This document shows, one piece after another, positions 11,101 to 23,194 of a stretch of DNA of 64,000 nt. Below the pieces are notes generated by a model. It made no database searches and had not been told where the DNA came from. It saw only the letters and a list, made by a program, of their open reading frames with translations. Source of the DNA: Ancylostoma caninum (taxonomy: Eukaryota; Nematoda; Chromadorea; Rhabditida; Ancylostomatidae); NCBI GenBank assembly GCA_037903475.1, contig JBAJFG010000066.1, positions 124,001-188,000 on the forward strand. Direction: 5' to 3'. Position numbers and translations under genes: made by a program. Position 1 is the first letter of the stretch. Each line of letters opens with the position of its first letter.

Positions 11101-14100
11101 AACCGTTTCCCTTATCTGCTGCGGAGTTCTCTATGAAGAGCTACGTTGCATAATCTCAGTTTTCGAGTTATATTCTGCTATAAATATGCGCGGAATCTAT
11201 TCCATACATGTCAACTAATTAAAATTGAATCATGCTTATGAAATTCTCTTAGATTCAGATAAGTTCCGGTGATCTCTTGGCAAAATACATCCAAGAAGTC
11301 AAATTTTGGGTGCCTTGAGCAAGCCTAAATCATGCCATGTCACCCATCAGAGAGAACACCGCAGCAGATGAGGAGGACGGATTTGAGATCAGCATCGAAA
11401 ACTGAATTCGACAGGATACGTACATTTCATTACGAGTTGTCGGACCCGCCTAGTATCCTTCCCTGGTTAGAGTACGATGCTATCGTCACATGCTGTTCAT
11501 GATGAAGATGAGCAACGGAGAAATTGAAAATGAATTAGTGGTAGAGCTTGCTCGACTAACTTTAGCATGTTTTCCAAAGGCGAGCCGATCAGCACGTCCT
11601 TGACGTAAATGGGAGCGGGAATCGCACACCGATCTTCCGTTCTTCCCCCACTGAGTACGATTCCCAGATTCGGCTTTGGATAGGGCTGAAGCACCTTTTA
11701 CACTCCTCGGTACAACCCGGTAATGGAGAGATACTCACCAACGCCACTTCGATGGTGTGCGTGTTCCAGAGGTCGGTGATCGGCTCCTTCTCGCACTCGA
11801 GCTCGCGCAGGCGGTGCAGCGCGTCGTCGCGCTCGGCGTCCGCGACGCGCGCTTCGCGAATCGCCGCGTCCCGCTCCTCCGCGAGCCGTGCGCATTCCAT
11901 GCGCAGTTTCTCCACCTTCTCCAGCGCTTCTGTGCGTTTCTCGTTTGCTGAAGCGGTTTCCTCCATGTTCACTTAAACAGCGGCGAATTCTACGAGTCCT
12001 TAAGGGGATCAACAAACCACAATTTGTCCGAACTATCTAAGGTTACCAAAGTGGTGAAAGAAGTTCAAGGGCAAACAAATAGCAAAAGTTAATTCAGCTC
12101 GGACTCACACTGCAGGAGTCGTCTGGTGTGCTCCAATCGGTTTGAGATATTCTGCAGCTCATCTTCGTTTTGCTGAAAAATCACATGTCAAATGATTTTC
12201 TGGGAGTTTCTGGGTTTCTGGGAATACAATACATTCTCTCTCAACTAAACTCTTTTTATCTTCCAAATAATTTGACCGGACCAAGGCAATCATGGGGAAG
12301 TTCACGTACTTGATCCTTTTCTCAGAAAAGAAAACTTTATAAAATTCCAGGTACGTACCTTGTGTAAGTTGTCATTTAGTTATAAGAGCCCCACCCTCAG
12401 GACAGAACAAGGAAGAAGTTCAAAATTGTTCTATTTTATAAACTATTTAACTATTAAACTAAAAAACCCGACTGGTATATTACAACTTCAAGAAATTAGC
12501 CACAGAAGTCACATATCGCTCTCACCGAGAATGTAGAAGAGTCTGTTTACAAAAAAAATTTAAAAAAATGAATAAATAAATCAGCACCCCTCTGCCTCGG
12601 AGCTCGTTGAGCGTTCGCGACAGCGCGTGCACGGTCTGGCGGAGGCGGTCGCGCTCCTCGCTCATGCGCGAGTTCTCCTCCAGCACGCTGCTGCGCTCGG
12701 CCATCGTCTCCTCGTAGTCGCGCTGCACGCTCTCCAGCTGACTTTTCATCCGATTCCTCGACTCCTCGACCTCGAGGCGGTAGGCGACGGCTCTGAAAGC
12801 GAACGGCTCGCGCGCGGGCTAACGGGGCTTGCAGCAAAAGCCGCACGACAGACCTGTTGAGGTCCGCTCGCAGCGAGTCCACGTGTTCTTCGAGCTGCTG
12901 CAGTTTTTGCAACAGAGAATCTCGCTCTTTGATGGTGCTGCGTGTCCGCTCCATCCAGCGCTCCTCCATCGAGTGCAGTTCTCGTTCCATTTCATCCTGA
13001 AAACTGTTGTTTATCCACTTCAAAGAGCAGTGGTCAGCTTTTTAGGGAGCAGGGATGCCCAGAATATGTTACTCATTTACTAAATTCAGTGTGGAGCACT
13101 GTTCGAAAATATGAAGAATGGTCTAGTATGCATAAAGCAGAGTTGTATCAGTTTTACCACTGTTATGAATTTGGATGTAATTTTCGTAATTTTAAATGGT
13201 AAATTAATAATGACAAATTGAAATTTTTGTAATTTTAAATGACAAATCAATAAGGATAAGTTGAAATTCGTATAACTTTGGATTCTAATTCGATGATAAA
13301 TGCAATTTATGTGATCGTAAATGTAATTTTGTGATGTGATTTTTATAATAATCAATTTTTTGTACAGTTTCCCAGGTTGTTCTCTATCAAATGATTTTTT
13401 TCTATTTTTCTTATCATTATGCTTCCCGTACGCAACCTTTCGGCCTATTCAAAGCCCGCATATTCCTGTTTCAGTTCAATTCCTGTTAATGGAGCACCAT
13501 AAATGAGCGAATAGGCAAGCAAACAAATAAATAAATAAACATTCGCTGCGTGACGGTGTACTGGACGCGATCCAGAAGTGAGCAAGCATTGTTACCTAGG
13601 CTTAACTTACCGTCCACAACGATGAGTACTACATAGTGTTGAGCGTCAGATAAACGAAACAAACAAAACACTCCGATTTGATGAAAAATAAAAATTCCTA
13701 AAAAAAAATAAAAATTCGCATCACCTACCACAGCAAAGTGCAATTCTTTTATGAAGGGTTGGATTTTTATATATTTAAGACCGTTTTTTTTCTCTAGACG
13801 AATGAGTAGGCACAGAGTGTGTGCATGGGTGCAACGATGTTTCTGTAGGAGTAGTTGACTATAACATAACTTGAAGGGAGCCCCCACGGAAATTAAGGGT
13901 CTGAGATTTCGATCGTTTTGGAACCTTGACAATTGCAACTCAACCCATTTCAAAGATATAACGAGTTGAATGCCCAAGATCCTGGACCAGCAGGATCAGC
14001 GCGGGGTCGTTCGATCGAGTTGTGGCGGCAGTGGATTGTTGCCGCCAGCTGATCATTTGGGCAGCCATTTCTTTTTTGTGATTATAAAGCTCTTTTTCAC

Positions 14101-17100
14101 TCTTCAGCTCTTCCTTTTGCATTACCTACCACAGCAAAAAATTTTTTTGTTATTTCACTACAAATCTAATTGTTTCGTAAATGATGTGGCCTGATTTTCG
14201 CCCGTTATTTCAATTCCAAATAATTTCATTATATTGAGATCATTTCAGGATTCGTTAGCGTTTTCGCGACATCTTGACTTTTTATGCAATCTTTTCAAAG
14301 TTTGTTTTCTTTCACCAGCCTCAGAAACACTGCAGAACAGTGCAAGAGACCGATTTCGCCAACAAAACAGCTGACAAAGAAGGCAGCGATTTCGACTCTT
14401 TAGGATCGGTCCACATCGAACAAGTCGCACAACTCGGCCCAATCTGCTCGAAAGCGATGATCTAAGAAGTTACACAAAAAGGAGATTTTGAAGGTCTCGA
14501 CTGTTTTTGGCATTGCAGCAGTGTTCAGCGCACACGGTTACCCCGAACTGTGCCGAAATCTCGAAAATTTCTGTGAGTGCTGGCTTTAATTAGTCTAATA
14601 TAACATGATCGCCGGGTTTCCACCAACACCCAGCGCTAAATAATTTTTTTTGAAATACTTTACTTGATAGGGAACAGTTGTAGTTCATGTAGTTCACTCA
14701 TTTGACGAGGAAAACAACGTATAGTCGAGCAGAGACGGCTCCTTAGCTGTAGATGTTAATATGGTAAATTTTGTTTTTTTTTTCGGTTTCACTTCCGAAA
14801 AGATGTGAAGAGGTTCAGAGAAACATGGAAATTGAGCTTAATAATAAAATGCCTGATAGAAAGCGAAAATCGCGTGCTCATGTAAGAAATGGCGGAGAGA
14901 AATGAGCTGGGGGACAACGTCAATGCGAATGGGATGGATGAGGGCCGCCCTCCGCGAAGTGGAGAAGGAAGTCATCGAGGACTCAGCTTGAGAGCTCGAG
15001 CTCCTGAAGGGTTGCAGAGGGGCTGGCAGGCAAGATGGCGCTACGCCTCAAATGATGTGCTTGCAATGTGATACCAGGAAAGAACCATAGAATTACCTCA
15101 GGAAAAAGGAGTAGTGTTAAGTCCGAATGACAACTGGACTTTTTTTGAGTCTACAACCTGCATTAAAAAAAACCAGAATTCATATTGCAATTCTGGGAAT
15201 GTGGTAGACATCCTAGGATTCTAGGACTACATGTAGTATTTATCTAAACTATATGATGAGGAGGAGTAAGTCGCACCTATATTAGCCGAAGTGATTCCTT
15301 TGGCATGCGATCGTAGATACGACAGCCTCGTAGCAGATATAGTCCTCATTACAAAAACAGCGATACTACGGCAAAAGAACTACCCAAATTTGCTCACCCC
15401 TCCACTTACTTTCCTCTTTTATACACTCATCTGCGAACATGAAATCGAATTAGTGGTTCAAGTGAGGTTACGAAACGACGAATACTACCTGCAAGACGAA
15501 TCCTAGCAAACTGCACAGGAACAGGCAGAGCAAGTGCCTCTTGCATTGATTCCTGGAATCGCCAATGATGGAGAGCAAAGCATCGGGGAAAGCACCCTAC
15601 GGCAGATCGAGCGCAAGGGCCTTTTATGGCAAAGTTAATATCTTCGCCACAACGTGCGCAATTGGTCGAGCACGCTCTATTCACGGTCATACACATATGT
15701 ACTGTGAAGCGTTAATAATCAGAAAATTTATTAGTAGTAGCGTAATAACAGATACGCAAATGTACTACAGACGCAGCGAGCAAAGCAGACCTTTCTTCGA
15801 TGTTTTTCATTGAGTATTAATATTTCGAGCTGTGATAACTGAGAGAACAATGAACTTCAAATACTTCCAACAATAGCGAACGAAAAGACGACAAGCATGG
15901 TGGGAAGTGTCAAGAATTCCGATCAGAGGGGTGTTTCTAACGAAAAAAGCTGGTAGTTAGTCTCCATTGACTTTCTCACGGATAGAAGGCGTGCCACCAG
16001 GACCGAGAAGAATCACCTGTAACATCCCCGCGCCTGGATCTTGACGTTTCACCAATATCACGGATGGATTACCAGTTTGCTCTCGAACTTTGCCCGAGCC
16101 CATGCAGTACTAGCCTAACGTCAGTTGAATTAATGCCCTCCATATCCACTCCCCCCCCCCCTTCGCCCGCCCTACCACCAAACAGAAGATTGAATAAAAT
16201 AATATCTAGTAACCACATAGGATTTAGAAATGACAGTGTCTAACTCTATCCAGGTTTCAATATCGAGGTGTCGTGAAGCCTGGTATCTTCTTTATCAGTG
16301 TTCGATTAGAGCTTCTGTGCTATATTTTATTCAAGTTTACTTTATTTACTTACTTTTACTTTTACTTACTTTTACTTTACTTTTACTACTCGAATAAAAT
16401 ACTAACACGGAAACTCTTATCGAACACTGATAAGAAAGATCTATCCAGGCTGTCTGACTGATGTGAGCTGATCACTTTGGAATCATGGCCATTCCACCCA
16501 TTTTCGACCACAAGAAAGTCCTACGCTAATGGAACTACAGCGCCAATGGGCTGTGTTGCGTGAATGGGGAGGGGCACGTGAACTGGCGTCGCAGTGTGGT
16601 GACTTGCCCGTCTAAGTGCAGGGTAAACGTAAGTGGTGTGCACTTGCTGGTTACGAAAGTCAACTTATTGTGAGTTCTAACTAAGCTCATAATTCAAGCA
16701 ATGAAGTGACGATCGAGGGGAAGCGAGGAAGTTAGGAAGAATGCACCAGGAAAATATGGGTTATCGTCAAGCCTTTTGACGATGACGAATGCCACTCAGT
16801 CAAGAGGGAAAAAAAGAGTTGCCTGTTGAATGATAGTTCAACAATGAAGACGAGAATCTCATGCACATCATTTTGGGCTGGGATTCGTGGAACGTTAGCC
16901 GAGCAAACAAACTAACGATGGCTGCCGTAATTGGCTATTGATAGGCTATGTAATGTCAGGATGAGAAAACGTCAAAGTTAGTTTGCTAACCTGGATCGCG
17001 GTGGTTATACGCTTATGAATCCCCATTTGATAATAGTAATCACAAATACTGTATTTCAGATGGATTGTTGTAATGGCTGGGCCAGAAAACAGCCGCGTTT

Positions 17101-20100
17101 CGCTGCTGAACGCAACCCAACATTAGCTGATCCTCTCCATTCCTGCTAGTCCTTACTTTATCACTGTCCTAATATCACATGAACTTGGAAACAACTCCCA
17201 CGACGCCCCGAGCATTGATCTCCATTGCTTATTGTTCCGCTGTTCTATCCGAATTTTCTGCGCTGAGCGCCTGCACATTCGCATGCTTCAACTGACGCTC
17301 ACAGTAAGATTCAAATAGCCGCTCAGAGAGCATGCTAGCAGCAGTTCCATATCGTGGCTTGGACGTTGAAACCGGAAACTTCCTTGGGCTTCATATTGTT
17401 GGGATTAGTACTCTTCAACTGACGCACACATATGTATTGAATAATCAATACAGGTATAATATTGTAGGTAAAGGGAAACTTCGAGTCGGAGCTGCATTAA
17501 CGACACTTTAGCAAAGGAATAGAGCGAAGCGAAATGACAATTTTGAAAAAAAAAATGAAAAAAAAGAACAGAAAAACGGTATGGAATTGGTTATAATAAA
17601 ACTGTGGAAGAAATATTCTAGATACTCGTAAACGCATGTTTGAAAAATGGGCACTTCTTTTAGTACAGTCTTGTCGATCGATAGCTTAGATGCATAGAAT
17701 ATGTAAAAATATTCTACTAGATAACTCGTGCTAAGAGCACGTGACCCATCTTAGTATGAAATTTGTCACGGAGGTGAACAACATGGCATCCTGGCTTCTG
17801 AATTACTCGAGTGCAGGAGAAAGAAGACTGTTATTCAATGTTACACAATCTATTAAAAAGCATATTTTGACACGATTCCTGTGAGGTTGCCACCTTTGAA
17901 AAATAGAGGACCTCTGCTCACATTCTCTCAGAATAAGCATATTTACGTAGAACCCAAATCAGATGGTAGTTTCCAATAACAGTTTTCGTGAAATCCAAAT
18001 ACTAAGCAAATATTCTGAATAAATGAAAATAATTAATATTAAATATCAAGCGTGCATAGTAGGTAGGTCGCAAATTACCGACAACCGGCTTCATATTTCT
18101 TAAATTTGCGTCCGTCATAAAGTTCATTTGGAGACTTTTCATTGCTGTCTTCTGATTGCTTGTTTGCTTAGATGTTGACATCTCTTTTTTTTCTGGTATG
18201 GCGTACTTACCTGCAGAAGAGGTAGCTGAAGCAACAGGAAGAGTGAAACTGTCGCTAGCTATTCGTACAAAGCAACGACTGGTCCAGAACTCTTGAAAAG
18301 GCCTTTTTCTATGAATAAGTGCCCTGCATTCCCTTCTCTATGTATTGTGAAGGTGCCATTGTTCACAGCGATCATATGTATTCAAAGTGCGAAACGAAAA
18401 CTGTGTCGCTTGTATTTAACGGTCCCACTCTTCATACGGGGTTAGGTTTTCTAGGCAGTCACTCCCCTCAGCTCCGGGAAATTTTCGGAACAGGACCACA
18501 GAAGGTGGTTTAGTGTAGAAAGTGACATCAACAAACGTTGTAAAGGAGGAGGGTATGACATCAAGAAACGTTGTAAAGAAGAAGGGTAATCTCCCATAAT
18601 GTGACCAAGAACACTGACGCAAGTATGTCTACCGCTAGATAGCCCCACCTGTTCAAACAGCTTCCTACGCCATTCGCAACATCGAAAATCATACGAAACA
18701 AATCTGCGGAAAGACCGCAGCAGAAAGCCGATGAACAATTTCTAAGAGAACTTTTTGCTGCGGTCCTCCTGCAAGTTTTCCTGAGAATGTTTCCAAAAAC
18801 GGCCTGTTCTCAAAATACTAACAAATCCCATAGCTGGCTGTTTCTGACGTTTTCCGAAGGGAACTTAGCGAAACATGGTTTTGTCTGTGGAACTGGACCT
18901 CGAAATGTGAAGTAAACTCCTGAAACCATTTCTACCGAAAGCACAAGAAGAACTACGCATCAACCGGTACTTTGGCGCCACCCCGGGATAACCCTTTCCT
19001 GACCAAAGCCATGACCACTTCGAACATCTGACGCTGTTGAAAATGGCTGAAATCTCTCGAGTGCTGCTCAATTCCAAAATCTCTCGGAATTTTCGGCCAC
19101 CTACCAAGAAGATTCTCAGAAAAAGGAACAAAGGAGGCTTCAGACAAAGCGAGGGGTTCCCAGCAATTCTACCAACGCCGGCAGTTGAAAGCCACACATA
19201 AGGTTGTTACAAGATTCCCTTTACTAGCTGATGTTTCGGCTTTTTAAACCTCCCCGGACCTTGAAGTGGTACTGGCAAATCCCTTTTCGACCATGCACAG
19301 AGACTAAGGCTATCGACGTCAAAAGTCGATTGCACTGAAACTGCAGACTCACGTCACAAGTCTAGCTGCCGGAAATTTCAAATTTTCTCATGAATGAGCC
19401 AGACTTTTTCAGGCTTCAACAAGGGCGAGGAAGTCGAAATGTCGGGCAAAGAGGGGATTTTTTCATAACATCCTCATATGTGCCGCACAATTATACACAT
19501 ACTGTAGAATTGAGCAACATGCCCAGGTTATTAATGTAAAAAAAAGTATGTATGCCTAGGACAGAATAAAATTCGAGCTGGTCTAATGACTTAGAAGCTG
19601 AGCTGAGAAATCAAAAATCCTAAAATTAGAAAGTTCTGTACCCCTTGTTATCGCTTTTTCAGCACTCAAAATTTGGCTTGCTCAAAATCGAATATTCGAG
19701 TTTAAATGTATTTAATACATTATTCGACCCTAACCACTTGTGACTGAAAATGCTAGTACAAGTGGAGAACAAATCTGGAATGAAATACACAAAGCAAATC
19801 CAAATAAAAACACGCAAGAGCGAATGCAATTTTTCAGGAGTGCTCCTGAGAGAGGGCTTTCAGGAAGATTTGGTTCATTTCATTAAGGACGACGCGAAAG
19901 AAGGATGGAATGTAAATTAAGAAGCATATACGGAAAAAGCAAGAAATTAGCATATACGTACATAGAACCGGGAAAAACAAAAACAATATAATAACACAAT
20001 AAGATGATAAATAATACGAGTATGAGTGAGGTAGTCAATGAATAATAGGAATGGCATACATGTAGTAAATACGTACATTTGGCACATATATTATATCTTG

Positions 20101-20837
20101 GCAGGTTCATTCAAAAACTGCAGACCCAGAAGAAAAATCATAGAAGAGTGTGAAAAAAAGCTACAATTAATGTAAAGTTCTAGGAGATGAACGAAAAATG
20201 GAACAATAAGGTGTCAGATTATGTAAATTATGTAAAACAGCGTCAGATTATGTAAAACAAAAACGGTGGGCTGTTCTGTAGAAGGGAAATGCAGTGGTAG
20301 TGTTTCAACCACCAGGATCGTGCAAAAAATCGGCTCACTGGATACTTTTGTCAGATTGGTCATAAGTTAGTGCTTACAATAGCGTCATCTCCGCAACTTT
20401 TCCTGATATAACAATTCACTCCAAAACAAAAGCCCTTCTATTCTGAAGCTTGGATTACAAAAAAGGCGCTGGGATCCTATTCGGCATTGTCGTGGATGTC
20501 ATTCGCCTCTTATTTTCGAGCTGGTAGTATTACACTGCCACTTGGCTTCGTGAATAGCGCATTTGTTGTTGGAGAATTGGGTAGGAATTGGAGAACTGCG
20601 ATTTTGTGTGTCACTTCATCTACTTTCCTTTTACACTCAGTGGAACAGCCAGAACTGAAAGCTCACCTGTGCTTCGGCCTGGATCCTGCGGCGCTCGTCG
20701 CGCTCTATCCGCAGCAGCCTTTCCAGCTCCTTGATCTCCTGTTCCAGCTCGGACGTCCCAACTGGTAGCGCTCCATTTTCGGCGTAGGCTGCCGACTCGT
20801 CCTCGGAGTTTTCTGGGACGCCATTTTCGTCGGTCAT
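6401..20837 (-). CDS. DLG5: DLG5-like MAGUK scaffold protein (partial, 3' part outside window)
   Basis: Spliced minus-strand gene. Exons, 5' to 3': 20837-20667, 14125-13988 (donor uncertain), 12996-12854, 12792-12588, 12172-12109, 11971-11739, 11685-11561, 9738-9578, 9522-9370, 9310-9210, 9168-8999, 8932-8858, 8804-8655, 8549-8361, 8296-8160, 8104-7932, 7005-6902, 6780-6675, 6518-6401. Nearly all junctions are GT/AG and every phase matches, giving about 905 residues. Order of domains: acidic N-terminus, coiled coil (about 30-290), PDZ1 (about 312-398), PDZ2 (about 404-485), Ser/Pro-rich linker, PDZ3 (about 752-831), PDZ4 (about 836-905). In flies and mammals DLG5 is a cortical scaffold for polarity and junctions; coiled coil plus two PDZ pairs is its known layout. 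The last exon ends in phase 1 at a donor, so translation continues beyond the window. SH3 and guanylate-kinase domains were looked for in 1-6400 and not seen. There may be missed small exons between 13 and 20.6 kb. Confidence 0.85.
7006..7931. other. Intron splitting PDZ3, with dispersed-repeat motif
   Basis: Contains two copies of a dispersed GACGC-rich motif (7411-7452 and 7617-7643). One has the gggcaattta...gatgcgtgcg context that recurs near 44416 and 61405. No coding. Confidence 0.5.
8160..9168 (-). CDS. DLG5: Ser/Pro-rich linker exons of the DLG5-like gene
   Basis: Five phase-compatible exons (9168-8999, 8932-8858, 8804-8655, 8549-8361, 8296-8160) join PDZ2 to PDZ3. They encode a low-complexity, basic and Ser/Pro-rich region of about 240 residues, with pieces such as SPALPQPPPYPGPREES and SSPSSAWSPRSNRES. 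There is one short charged helix (AEHAKIVEQLDHFLSK). No domain is recognisable. Such a disordered linker is expected in DLG5 proteins. The small 8932-8858 exon is supported by a GATT|gtgagt donor and by matching phases on both sides. Confidence 0.75.
9210..11685 (-). CDS. DLG5: PDZ1 and PDZ2 exons of the DLG5-like gene
   Basis: Exons 11685-11561, 9738-9578, 9522-9370 and 9310-9210. PDZ1 has the carboxylate-binding strand as NLGIVLSGG, then IYVKDVLIGSP, RLDHILMVNDIDV and helix B SVIDILKNS, ending in MLIRRR. PDZ2 follows after only a few residues (IHEITFSS) with IGIELGNGVFVNAVQTGG, VEPGHRIVHVNNVPV and AEQLIRF. The very short PDZ1-PDZ2 spacer and the IRRR end of PDZ1 agree with the DLG5 family rather than DLG1-4, where the coiled-coil N-terminus is absent. 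The 1.8-kb intron between the two halves of PDZ1 carries an inverted repeat (10401-10823). Confidence 0.9.
10401..10823. repeat. Inverted repeat in the PDZ1 intron
   Basis: Left arm 10401-10466 (gtcgcagccgtagaatatgg, then ttcgcg-rich, ending ttttcgcatatct) matches the reverse complement of 10750-10823 with scattered differences. Weaker similarity continues outside (gcagaaagg). It resembles a degenerate foldback element. Target duplications were not identified. Confidence 0.65.
11033..11042 (+). repeat. G10 tract
   Basis: Ten consecutive G, one of ten G/C homopolymers of 10-16 bases in the window. The others are at 16151-16161, 24778-24791, 25681-25695, 26334-26349, 37005-37018, 37836-37847, 46109-46121, 47582-47595 and 58297-58308. 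Confidence 0.9.
11739..14125 (-). CDS. DLG5: Coiled-coil exons of the DLG5-like gene
   Basis: Five exons (14125-13988, 12996-12854, 12792-12588, 12172-12109, 11971-11739) encode a charged, heptad-like helix rich in Glu, Arg, Leu and Gln, with stretches such as ERDSLLQKLQQLEEHV and SEERDRLRQTVHALSRTL. The last exon ends with HTIEVAL, the first strand of PDZ1. GC content and G/C-ending codons are clearly higher here (12.6-13.0 and 11.75-11.95 kb) than in surrounding introns, which supports real coding. The 14125 exon continues the heptads from exon 1 (ends IQAEAQ) in the same phase. Its donor at 13988/13987 (CTG|gtccag) is weak; an alternative donor further on would change up to 16 residues, so that exon is less certain. 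Confidence 0.8.
13150..13360. repeat. A/T-rich short tandem-like repeats
   Basis: Units containing gtaattttaaatgacaaat recur about every 48 bases between 13185 and 13260, in a very A/T-rich intron. Low-complexity DNA; no coding. Confidence 0.55.
14126..20666. other. Large first intron of the DLG5-like gene
   Basis: About 6.5 kb between exon 1 and the candidate second exon. It includes a short dispersed repeat (about 15650-15690, ggtcgagcacgctctattca, shared with 29940), a TTTAC-rich stretch (16330-16390), a C11 tract (16151) and several ORF-sized open stretches without splice support. Additional small in-phase exons cannot be excluded. Confidence 0.45.
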
Positions 20838-20869
20838 TGCGCCGCCGTAAAATTAGCGATGAGAAATAC
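20838..20869 (-). promoter_or_regulatory. 5' leader and probable (trans-)splice acceptor of the DLG5-like gene
   Basis: Directly upstream of the chosen ATG (20837-20835) an in-frame TAA (20855-20853) closes the reading frame, which fixes this ATG as the first possible start. An acceptor-like cttcttcaag ends at 20869, 32 bases before the ATG. That spacing is typical of nematode spliced-leader or short 5'-exon acceptors. Whether it is cis- or trans-spliced cannot be told from sequence alone. Confidence 0.45.
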
Positions 20870-21499
20870 TTGAAGAAGCCACTTTTCCCGAAATAACCGC
20901 TACAAGCGCACGAATAAAACACGCTCGACGAGATGCGAAGATGAAAATTACCCGAGCGACGGGCGACCGGGCGGCCAGCCGGGGGCAACCGACTGTCCAT
21001 GATGCGTGTGTACATATAGGAGAGCGCGGAACCTCTCGCCGCTAAGGTCAGGTATACGATATTGATCGGAACTCAACAAACACTGAGAGTGAATCGGTGG
21101 CTGGATTGAGGAGAATGTCGGGTAATGGCCGAATGTTGAATGCGGAGGAGGCATAGGCTGTTGACTCATGTGATCGAACAGTGAGAAGAGGTGCAAAAAG
21201 TGAACTCGTACAGCAGGGACTGAACGGGTTAGACCCGTGACTCGCCCTGTACGCTGGAATGAGGTTAAGCTTCACAGGAGGAAGGGTGGAGAGGAATCTT
21301 TGGGGAAATAAAGCAATGACGATGCAAGAAAAAAATTTGCTTCCGAGAAAATGAGCAGTTAGACTAAGAGTACCTCAAAATGAATAACAAAAATTGGACA
21401 GTACAGCTCACATCATTGACTCACCCCTATAGATTAATGCTCCGGGAAAGCGCTCTCATTAGGCACTTGTTTTCTCATATAATTCCACTAACAAGGGAA

Positions 21500-22630
21500 G
21501 TGCGCGAGGCTAACCCCCACATCCACATACAAAAGCATTGTCCAAGATGATGTTGATACATATCATTTTTGCCCAATGGTCCTGATGCGATCAGGAGAGT
21601 GCGCCAAAAATTCCTATATTGCACTGCCATAGGACTCCATGTAGAGCTGCGATTTATGAAATTTTTATTTATTTGAGATTTTTTATTGACCATTCAAAAC
21701 AACTGTGATTACCTTAATTACCTTCCCTGGAACCATGGAGTGTATGAAGACCCATTTTCGAATAACCTGGTTTCCTTTAATTATGAGATGATAGGCCTAA
21801 TGTGGCATCGGTGGCGATGTGGCCGAGTGGATAGCCTCAGACTATGAAGTAGTGGTCGAGGGTTCGAATCCCGCCTGTGCGATTTTCTTAGCATTTTTGA
21901 TTTTAAGGCTTTTAAAGTTGCTTCTAGTATTTCTAATGACTAGAACACAACAGATGTGTGCGCCAGTGCAGGAACTACTGGAGGAACTTGGTCCGATTCG
22001 TTACTCATTCAATCACCTCACCGCGGCTGCCATGCTTGAAGCTAGGATCCATGATCGCGTAACCAGACGGAACCAGGTTATTCAAAAACGTTCGATAGTC
22101 CATAGAACAGCCAATCATGGCAATCACGGTTGGATTGCATGGCCAAAGTTCCATGAATCCAAGCCAGGGTTCCAATGATAGGGCACCTTGAAAATTGGCA
22201 CCATTCCAACAATCATGGATAAGCTCCTCAATTTTTTTTCGACTGAAACTTCGCGGAGGTTATTTGAGGTGGTGAACACGAAAATCGTACCCATTTTGCA
22301 TCCTAACGTCATTTTGAAGGGTTACGATAGGTGCACGGTAGGATGCCGTGGTACACCTACCGCAACCCTACAAAAATAGCGTTACGGTACAAAATGGAAA
22401 TGATACTCGTATTCAGCACCTCAAGTAACCCCCATATGCAACGTTTCAGTCAAGAAAACCTTCTTAAAAACCTTGGGTACGTGGAAGATGAATGATGCCA
22501 AAGAGCCTTTGGCGCGCTCTCCTGCGCGCATCAGGACCATTGGGCAAAAATGATGTGCATACATTAACATCGACTAAGACAATGTTACCAAAAATAGATG
22601 TTTCGTTTCGATCCCCGGAGTTAGCCTAAT
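21500..22630. repeat. Long inverted repeat pair (arms over 100 bp)
   Basis: 21500-21607 and the reverse complement of 22509-22630 share gcccaatggtcctgatgcg, caggagag(t/c)gcgccaa, then outward cattgtc...gatgttgat and gaagtgc..aggctaac. This looks like an inactive inverted-repeat transposon of about 1.1 kb with a noncoding centre. The outer borders are blurred and no target duplication was found. Confidence 0.65.
21813..21880 (+). other. tRNA-like sequence with A and B boxes
   Basis: tggccgagtgg (21820-21830) is a perfect class II-type A box and ggttcgaatcc (21861-21871) a perfect B box. The D stem (ggc/gcc) pairs, but the anticodon and acceptor stems do not fold and the box spacing is short for Ser/Leu. 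It is best read as a tRNA relic or the head of a SINE, not a functional tRNA. Confidence 0.5.
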
Positions 22631-23194
22631 GCACTTCTTTATTATATATCGGTGAGAGGAACACATGAATGTCAATGGAAAAGTGGAAACTCATCCAGAC
22701 CCGGAATTCCAAGGAATTCATATATATCCTTATCCAGAAAGTCTCGAGGAGGTTTCGGACGCAGAATTCTACAAGAATCAAAAATTCATTTTGCAAACGT
22801 ACATCCTAGGCGATTGGGATGGGGGTTACCACAACTGAAAACTTCGTGGATCCTTCTTGAGCATAACGGCTGGGACAAAGTCGAGTTAATCTTACCTCTA
22901 CTCACCCTGAAATGATACAAGACCCTTGAGGAAGGGTTTATGGACCATGAAAAGCTAAATGGAGAAGATATAACCTTCAATTGCGTAACTTTCCAGGAAA
23001 ATTAACGACTTTCAAAGCCAACAATGGCGGAAATAGCTTTCTCATGTGACAGGGTAAACACCCCAGCTGACGAGGTCCTTAACATCAAAACTCCCATAAC
23101 AGCAACATTATTTCTTATATGGCTTTCGAGATACTCTGCAAGGAAGCTTACTTCTCCGGAAAATATGTGGTAAACATAGGAGTATCGGATATAA

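Noticed and set aside
14889..15071. Retrotransposon ORF fragment or exon
   Set aside because: A charged stretch (AALREVEKEVIEDSA) is followed by a stop at once. It hints at a decayed LINE but no reverse-transcriptase or endonuclease motif is visible.
20948..21196. Upstream coding exon of the DLG5-like gene
   Set aside because: Splicing its donor (20952) to the acceptor before 20868 gives stops before the MTDEN start in either joined frame, so it can only be 5' UTR or promoter.
21813..21880. Functional tRNA-Ser/Leu gene
   Set aside because: A and B boxes are perfect, but the acceptor and anticodon stems do not pair.
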